In this document: one piece after another, positions 57,975 to 64,000 of the stretch
Position numbering within the stretch: position 1 is the first letter of the stretch
Layout of the letters: each line of letters begins with the position of its first letter
DNA from: Chelydra serpentina
Taxonomy: Eukaryota; Chordata; Testudines; Chelydridae
Length of the DNA: 64,000 nt
Assembly (NCBI GenBank): GCA_037349315.1
Contig: JBAIAC010000006.1
Coordinates: 12,063,501-12,127,500, forward strand
Reading direction: 5' to 3'
Program-made: the position numbers and the translations under genes
The notes under the pieces: model-generated
What the model was told of the DNA's origin: nothing
What the model saw: only the letters and a program-made list of their open reading frames with translations
Databases searched by the model: none

Positions 57975-58100
57975 CGGGTCATGGAGCACCCACAGGGACA
58001 CACATCTCGAAGAGCCATCATTACTGCCCAAGGTGAGTAACATCCTCTTCTTCTTCTTCAAGTAGTGTCCCTATGGGTGCTCCACTATAGGTGACTCTAA
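57975..58100. repeat. Putative DIRS internal complementary region
   Basis: GGAGCACCCACAGGGACACA followed by CTCGAAGAGCC and GGTGAGTAAC mirrors the left terminus (57719-57790). A second block (GTAGTGTCCCTATGGGTGCT, 58060-58079) then repeats the right terminus. In DIRS elements such a junction is used to circularise the DNA copy. Confidence 0.65.
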
Positions 58101-59310
58101 AGCAGTATCTCCAATGGGAAGCTGGGGCTTTGGAGTCGAGTCTGTTATGGATGACAATACTGCAGAGCCGAAGATAGTGTCGGAAGCAGTGTCTCCGGTA
58201 ATCGCATAGTGTTCTACAAAGCTTGCTGGCCTACAGAGCCCAGATTGCTGCCCTACAGATTTCCAAGATAAGGACATTCTTGTGGACGGTGACAGAGGAG
58301 GAAACTGACTTTTGTGGAGTGTGTGCAGATTCCAAATGGAGGTGTTATGTTACGATCATGACAGCAGTGTTTGACAATAGTTTGAGACCCATCTGGAGTC
58401 TTTGGGATGATATCACTGAGACTTTAGACCAGGGGTAGGCAACCTATGACATGAGTGCCAAAGGCGGCACACGAGCTGATTTTCAGTGGCACTCTCACTT
58501 CCGGGGCCTGGTCACCGGTCTGGGCGGCTCTGCATTTTAATTTAATTTTAAATGAAGCTTCTTAAACATTTTAAAAACCTTATTTACTTTACATGCAACA
58601 ATAGTTTAGTTATATATTATAGGCTTATAGAAAGAGCCTTTCTAAAAATGTTAAAATGTATTACTGGCACATGATACCTTAAATTAGAGTGAATAAATGA
58701 AGATTTAGCACACCACTTCTGAAAGATTGCCGACCCCTGCTTTAGACCTTTCTATAGTAGAGAGGAAAAGCTTGGTAAATTTCCTGAAGGCTTTTGTCCT
58801 GTCCAGGTAAAAGGCCAGGGCTCTCCTAAATGTTTACAGTGTGCAATATAGCCTCCCTCTTATTACAGTGAGGCTTAGGGTAAAAAGTTGGGAGGTGAAT
58901 CGGTTTATGTGAAAAGACGAGGTCACTTCGGGGATGAACTTCGGGTGCAGTCTGAGAATAACTGTCCAAAAAGAAGAGTGAATAAGGGGGCTGTGTCAGT
59001 AGTGCCACTATTTCCCCTATTCTTCTTGCTGAGGTGCTCGCCACCATGAAGGCTGTCTTCATAGACAGGAACAAGTAGCCCTGGGTTCAAAGGACGCCCT
59101 AGTCAGGCTCTTTAGTACTAAGTTTAGGTCCCATGTTGGGGTAGGATGTCTGCATTGGGGAAAAATGTTTACTATAGCCCTGGGGAATCACTTCGTAGTT
59201 AGATGTGAAAGCACTGAGCACCCCTTTATTTGTTGGTGGAAGGCTGCTATGGTTGCTAGGTGAACTTTGAGTGAACTGAGAGATAACCCGGATTTCCTAG
59301 CTGGGACATA
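58071..59310 (-). pseudogene. DIRS tyrosine recombinase, broken
   Basis: Reading down from about 59310: GLSLSSLKVHLATIAAFH, then a WDLNLVLKSLTRASFEP block near 59130, a frameshift near 59075, and TAFMVASTSARRIGE (the conserved block with the first catalytic arginine, near 59024). Then IHLP near 58900. After the hAT interruption the C-terminal ASFVEHYAITGDTASDTIFG block lies near 58200. There are at least one in-frame stop (about 59190), two frameshifts and the 310 bp insertion. In the family this enzyme integrates circular DNA without target duplication. This copy cannot make an active protein. Confidence 0.8.
58422..58747. mobile_element. hAT-type MITE nested in DIRS recombinase
   Basis: An element at 58430-58739, flanked by perfect CTTTAGAC duplications at 58422-58429 and 58740-58747. 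Inverted ends are CAGGGGTAGGCAACCTATGA and the complement of AGATTGCCGACCCCTG, of standard hAT form. The interior is AT-rich and noncoding. It is younger than the DIRS copy it splits. Confidence 0.92.
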
Positions 59311-59319
59311 ATATTTCTT

Positions 59320-60740
59320 ATTGGCCCATTTGCAGGTAGGAGTGATCGATGCTGGCTGGGTCCAGAAGGGCTTCGTTGATGGAGAGGGCTATTCTGGAGA
59401 AAGAGAAGGAGTGCAAGATATCCAAGAGTTTATGATGAGTGTTTTTCACTTCCTCAAGAGGTATCTGCAACGTGTCTGTCACCTTTTAGCTAGATTTTTA
59501 AATAGCCTGAAGTTATCGGGTAAAGATGACGGAGGGGGCATCACTGCCTTGCCTGGAGATGAGGAAGAGATGTTGGTCTGTGGTGTGACTTCCTTCTTGA
59601 ATCCACCCTACTCCATGATCTCCTCTGGAGGTTTGGAGGCTCTGGATACTGTGGTTGAAGAAAAGCTTGTCAAAGGTTCAAGGTGGGCCATGCTAGGTGC
59701 TCGGGAGGCATGGAGTCTGTATGCTACCTAGGGATCCCAGTAGGACCACCAAAGTAGTAGAAGGGGTCACGGTGGTGGGGCCCAGGGTTGGCCGTATTAT
59801 GGTGGTTGAACAGATAGAGGGGGCCCAGGTTGGTAGCAGGCACTATAAGGAATGTGGGAGGAGTCATGGGAGATGACCTCCTCCTGTTCGCTATCTGATT
59901 CACCACAGGAGAATGGAGGTGCATAACACCGTATGAGTCAGATTCCTGTGTCTGAAGTAAGTACTGAGCAACGGATACTCTGATATGTCAGGTACTGTGA
60001 GGTCTCTAGAGTGTCTGAATTCCTGTGGTGCCGACCTACTTAGTGCTAATAGTGGTTGCCAGTGGCACTGAAGGGATCAGTGATCTGGGCTATACTGAGT
60101 GCTCCAAGGCTAGATGGCTCACTGTTAATGGTGCCAATGATAACACTCATACCAGCAAAGTCTTCTTAGCCTTCTTCTGGTGTGGTCTCTGTCCTTGCCT
60201 TTATCTGTCGGTACCGTTGCTTCGGCGCCTATGCCCATCAGGTTCTTAGGCGCAGCAACAGTACCTGATGCTTCAGACCCTCATGAACTATGGGTACCAT
60301 GTTTAGACTGTCTTGGTACCGATGATACCAAATGTGCCAGTGATCTTTTTTGGCTAGCTTGGGGCTCATTCTATGGGCTCATGGCCCTCTTTTTTGAAGC
60401 CTTATATGAGAGGTACATGGCTGTTTTCTTCGACCCATAGTCCTTATATGTCGAGGGCTGTGGGGAAGATTTGTGTCACCTGTGTGATTCCTGGCACAGG
60501 TCCGGGGAAGGCTGAAGAGCTACCTACATGAGCAGGAGTTTTAGTCTCAGTTCTCTGTCATTCCGAGATCTGGACTTGAGTTGTTGGCAGAAATCCCGCA
60601 TTTGGGAAATGTGGCTTTCCCCGAAGCAACGTGTGCAGCAGGAATGTTTATTCGCTACAGGGATGGCCTCCTTCCATGAGAGGCACCTCTTATAGCACGG
60701 TGAACTGGGCATACCCCATACTGGGGCAACCCCAGACAAA
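59320..60740 (-). pseudogene. DIRS gag-like region, broken
   Basis: From the right: a fragment 60739-60524 with a C-x2-C-x4-H-x7-C arrangement (residues about 35-51) followed by an Arg-rich SRSRNDRELRL block, as in DIRS gag proteins. Then a Tyr/Pro-rich stretch (59924-59724, FYYFGGPTG). Then, across stops, an LPDNFRLFKNLAKR-like helix near 59510 and a KPFWTQPASITPT...NKKYYVPA block near 59330. The last block normally lies near the end of gag. Here it runs in the same frame into the recombinase. The zinc-knuckle-like reading is inference. Confidence 0.68.
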
Positions 60741-60984
60741 GGAAAAGAATAAAAAGGTTTTTTTTTCCCAAAAGAGAGAGAAAATAAAGAAAGCTCTACA
60801 ACTAAGAAAGGGATTAACTAGCTATTGAAGTGCTAAGAGAGAGGTAAGAACCTGATGAATGGACTGCTAATAGCTCCATTTCTCACCAGGGGCAGTTGAG
60901 AAGGAACTGGGGGTGAGGGGGTTCACCCGAGTGTGCTGGTTAGCCTCATGGCAGAGCATGAAGGGGGGGGCAGCACATGTGCGG

Positions 60985-61082
60985 GCTGAGCAGACATTGC
61001 TACCAAAGATCTCCGATCAGCTGTGTAGGGACGCAAGCGCACTTAAAATGGAGCACCCATAGGGACACTATTCAAAGAAGCT
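60985..61082. repeat. Right inverted terminal repeat of DIRS
   Basis: About 100 bp inverted relative to 57719-57850. This is the 5' end relative to the reading direction. Confidence 0.8.
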
Positions 61083-61594
61083 GTCAAAGATTTTGCATTT
61101 AAAATAGTGCCCACTCCTCATGTTTTAGAGCTTTACTGATTTTAATGCCAAATAAGGCTGTTTAAATATTATACAGTAATTTAAATAAGTAAAATATCAA
61201 TATGCTCTAGACACTAATGGAAGTACACATCATACAACCCCCTCAGACTCACTTTACTATTTCAATATGGCGAAGAGGTGTTGGCTAATAGTGTAAAAAT
61301 AGGCCTGTAAAACAGGATAATAATTCTTGCCATTACCTCCCACATTTGGATGAACTGGTTAATGTTTGAATAGACAAAGTGCTATACACATCAACATGCT
61401 AAGTATTATTACTACTTGGAGGGTTCTCACTGAAAGTCTGTGCAATAGGGTATTTTAAAGACGAATTTCAGTGTGCAGATGGAGTTCCAAGTACACCGTT
61501 AACATGGAACAAGGCATAAAGATGAGAGTGGGAGAAGAGTGAGATCTAAGGTCATTTAAAGTAATAACCTACCCATTCAGCTTCATTTGTTTTC
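61083..61594. other. Mostly unassigned, possible MIR tail
   Basis: 61300-61415 contains AAAGTGCTATACACATCAAC and GTATTATTACTACTTGGAGG, which resemble a MIR 3' end in plus orientation. The rest is unassigned. Confidence 0.4.
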
Positions 61595-62215
61595 AGAAAA
61601 AGGTGGCAGATGATGATCTGGCCTCAGTTATTCACACCTTCATCACTTCTCAGCTGGAGTACAGTAGTGTGATATAACTGGCATGAAGCCCTCAGCTCTT
61701 ATCCAACTAGTGCAGAACGCTGTAGCATGTCTCCTTAGCAACATGGGCTACCATGAACACACCAAGTCTGTTCCTCACTTCCTACTCTGGCTTCCCAAAG
61801 GATTTTGAATCAAGTTCAGGGATTCAGTCGTTATCTTCAAGGTGCTCCAAGGGCTAGCTTGAAGATCACAAAACCTCTGAGATGAAGACTGTGGTTGAAA
61901 ACTTCACTCCTCTAACACAATGGAACTCTCCACAATAAGAGTAAAACTCATCTGTGAAGGAAACAGATTTTCCTTTGCGGCCGGTATGAGACTGTGGAAT
62001 GGTATCTCCCAGGACCCTAAAGTCCATCACAAACTTCACCATCTTCCACTCCAAGTGCAAAAGAGCATTTCTTTGACCTTGCCTTACCAAAACAAACCAC
62101 TCCACTACACACTCTTCTGTCCTGGGTCGAGGACGGAGAGAACAAGATGTGCCAAATGTGTAGTCACGTTGCTCAATGCTTTAATGGAAGGCGCTCAAAT
62201 ACCATGGCGATAAGC
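61595..62215 (+). pseudogene. L2-like LINE reverse transcriptase C-terminus, decayed
   Basis: Joining frames, the translation gives the L2/CR1-clade blocks in order: SVIHTFITSQLEY (about 61630-61665), LLWLPKDFxIKF (about 61785-61815), LQGLA (about 61845-61860) and a GMRLWNGISQDPKV region (about 61985-62020). Each matches the corresponding consensus region downstream of the catalytic domain. There are several stops and shifts. The catalytic palm is absent, so this is a 5'-truncated old copy. The 97-codon frame at 61920-62213 is part of it. Confidence 0.7.
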
Positions 62216-62329
62216 GCAGAATAAGAACCTACATAGAACAGAAAAGAATCCTTCTTGTCACAGAAAAGCATTTCCTTTCCATGCAGGCTTCAATGTAGTA
62301 TCACATTGTAACAAAACTCAGTTATACAT

Positions 62330-62505
62330 TAAGGTACCTGACTGTCAGAAGGGCTGAGCACCTGTAATTCCACATGAACATAAGGGGAGCTGCAGGTGCT
62401 CAGCAGCTCTGAAAATCCCAGTCTTGGAGTCTGATTTTCAAAGGATTACAAGAGAATTAGGTGTCCAAATCCCATAGGCTCCGTTGAAAAATTTCAGCCC
62501 AAATA
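62330..62505. repeat. GCAGCTCTGAAAATC / CTGATTTTCAAAGG MITE-like units
   Basis: One unit (62345-62435) has inverted CAGAAGGGCTGAGCACCTG / CAGGTGCTCAGCAGCTCTGA arms, a near-perfect palindrome. A second (62430-62505) has the CTGATTTTCAAAGG ... GAAAAATTTCAGCCC layout of the family at 21657-21780. Confidence 0.6.
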
Positions 62506-63575
62506 ACTGGAAAAAGAGTTTCCTACTTGAATGACTTATTTAATTTGGAAAATAACTGCAGTCAAAATGTGTACACTTTAATTGCCAAAGCAGTCAATTA
62601 TCATTCTGTCCACATGTGAACTTTTTCTTTGCTGGAGGAGTGGGATAAGAGGCAAAACAGGTATCTATGTGATGCTGGTAAGGCTGTGTTTATGTGCTGA
62701 TAAGGTCTTGCTCCACTAATGAGGAGAAAAGGCCTTCAATTCCCGAAAACCTAACTATTTTCTCTGACGCAAACCCTTAAAAAAGCAATGAAACATTAAA
62801 CTCTGCCTCTTGTCCTTGTGTATCAGAATGGTCTGACTGCTATTTTGAGCCAAATTGCCTACAGGGATGCAGACATAATATTGAATTTAATATCTGGAAC
62901 TGTTCTAATTTGTTTTTTGTTTATGAATCAAAGTGATGAATTCAAGCAGGTTGAAAGATTTTAAAAAACATACACCCATGTGTCAGTCACTTGACTAAAT
63001 AACCATTTCTTGCCTGGAATACTTTGTTAAGTTAGATCACTATCAAAAATAATATAGCAGAAATAGAAGGTGTTAAGAAACAGGCAATGAAAAGGAATAG
63101 AGGCCTGGGTGACTTCCACATGAAGAGTATTCAATGTAGAAAACAGATGAATAATAGGGGGACATAACAGAGAAAATAATTACTAGCACAGGGAAGGTAA
63201 AATAAGAGAAGAGCAAAAGGACAGTTGAAGGACAACACATTTAAACTGTCAAAAGGCAACTTTTTAATTTAACCCATAATTAGCCTGGGGAACTCATTGC
63301 TACTGGAGATTATTGAGACCAAAAGCTTAACAAGATTCAAAGAATATTAGCCATTTATATGGCTAATCAGACTACCTTCAGTTTCATTAGACAGGCTGCT
63401 TTTTTTTCTTGAAGGATTTTATTGGCAAATATTTGGCCATGGCAGTTAATGTGCTGGATTTTGTTTCATCATTTCTTCTCCCTCCTCACTTTTCTCTGGT
63501 CAAACAGGGACCTTGTTCATGACACTCCATTCACTATTATAATTACTTATTATCTCTGACTGCTCAAAAGCGCAT
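62506..63575. other. Unassigned sequence
   Basis: No gene or named repeat over 1.1 kb. Confidence 0.3.
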
Positions 63576-63660
63576 GAGGCACTTCAAAGAAACAAGTAAC
63601 AATCTGCTCCCTATCCCAAAGAACTCATGGTGTAAAGTCACATGTGACTGAATCACAATG
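63576..63660 (-). mobile_element. MIR-type 3' fragment, minus strand
   Basis: AATCTGCTCCCTATCCCAAA and GAACTCATGGTGTAAAGT match the reversed tail region at 21555-21590 and 25065-25095. Confidence 0.5.
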
Positions 63661-63814
63661 AGGGGGAAGGGAGAAGAAAGACAAGGCAATAATAATAAGA
63701 TCATGCAATTAGTAGATGACAACTTGCAACTGAATCAAATATGTGAACATCCTATTATTTGTTGCCCCGGAGCTCTCCACCCTCACTTAGTTCGCTTCAC
63801 TCACTCATCATGTC

Positions 63815-63912
63815 TTGCATGTTAGACTGCAAGGTCTTTGAGGAGGCGCTACAATTTTCTATATGTTTGTACAGCACCCATGGCTTGTAGGCACTACTGC
63901 AAATTAAAATTA
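63815..63912 (+). mobile_element. Sauropsid MIR-type SINE tail, plus strand
   Basis: TTAGACTGCAAGGTCTTTGA, TTTGTACAGCACCCATGGCT and TAGGCACTACTGCAAATTAA form the tail block also present, more decayed, at 17270-17320. The 5' part is missing. Confidence 0.62.
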
Positions 63913-64000
63913 GGGTTTGTGTTCCTCTCTGCCCCATCTTTAATTCTCACTACTGTGAGAAAAAAGGCAGGCCTTCCTAGCTTTGAACAGCTTGTGCCTG

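Larger units (their letters stand above)
57719..61082 (-). mobile_element. DIRS-type retrotransposon, internally deleted
   Basis: Ends are long imperfect inverted repeats: the left reads GTTACTCATCTTG...TGTCCCTATGGAAGCTCC...TTTGGTAGCAGTGTCC, and the right is its complement (TTGCTACCAAAGATCTCCGA...GGAGCACCCATAGGGACACT). A further inverted copy of the outer end lies at 57980-58100, in the position of the DIRS internal complementary region. On the minus strand, gag-like sequence (about 60740-59320) is followed directly by a tyrosine recombinase (59310-58100). Reverse transcriptase, RNase H and any methyltransferase domain are missing. A hAT element (58430-58739) sits inside the recombinase region. 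Confidence 0.82.

Noticed and set aside
57154..58036. Overlapping 112-190 codon frames as genes
   Set aside because: They run through the GC-rich inside of a hAT element and into the DIRS terminal repeat. Composition explains their length and they cross element boundaries.
59321..59731. 136-codon plus-strand frame as a gene
   Set aside because: It is the antisense of the DIRS gag region; the recognisable protein similarity is on the minus strand.
1..64000. Endogenous retrovirus or integrated virus
   Set aside because: I found no gag, pol or env similarity of viral type. The only reverse transcriptase sequences are from LINEs, and the DIRS copy lacks one.

Overview
This window looks like vertebrate nuclear DNA, most likely from a turtle and probably a cryptodire. 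It contains no complete host gene that I can support. The evidence for the host is the repeat content. There are three tRNA-derived SINEs with CR1-like 3' tails (the tortoise Pol III/Cry-SINE type), many CR1 LINE fragments, abundant MIR-like SINEs, an L2-like LINE, hAT and PIF/Harbinger-type MITEs, a DIRS element and a Penelope-like tail. No open reading frame has the length, codon use or splice context of a cellular gene. The long frames all fall inside transposons or low-complexity DNA.

Layout. 0-8 kb is transposon-dense. It holds a Penelope-like tail, a PIF-type MITE (592-887), a 1.5 kb 5'-truncated CR1 with a nearly readable reverse transcriptase on the minus strand (983-2485), an LTR-like stretch, a CR1 tail split by an 810 bp MITE (5338-6395) and a second decayed CR1 (6456-7242). 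8-20 kb mixes unassigned DNA with CR1, MIR and SINE fragments, a degenerate TG/TA tract, a MITE built of three tandem hairpins (18898-19194) and a 416 bp foldback element (19706-20121). 20-23 kb has nested SINE and MITE insertions. 23-38 kb is AT-rich and poor in recognisable mobile elements, with only old MIR, MITE and SINE copies; it resembles a gene-desert or large-intron landscape. 38-56 kb continues this with scattered CR1, MIR and LINE relics. 56.8-62.2 kb is again transposon-rich: a hAT element with 8 bp duplications, a 3.4 kb DIRS-type retrotransposon carrying a nested hAT element, and an L2-like LINE remnant.

Two structures deserve most attention. First, the foldback element at 19706-20121 is bounded by a perfect 13 bp target-site duplication. 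Its right arm carries a nearly complete minimal hammerhead ribozyme; the same ribozyme is broken at the key G of GAAA in the left arm and broken differently in the copy at 184-270. Second, the DIRS element at 57719-61082 reads on the minus strand from a gag-like region straight into a tyrosine recombinase, with no reverse transcriptase or RNase H between them. That makes it a deletion derivative that would depend on another element for mobility.

Nothing here forms an operon or pathway. The useful content is the order and structure of insertions, several of which are dated relative to one another by nesting.
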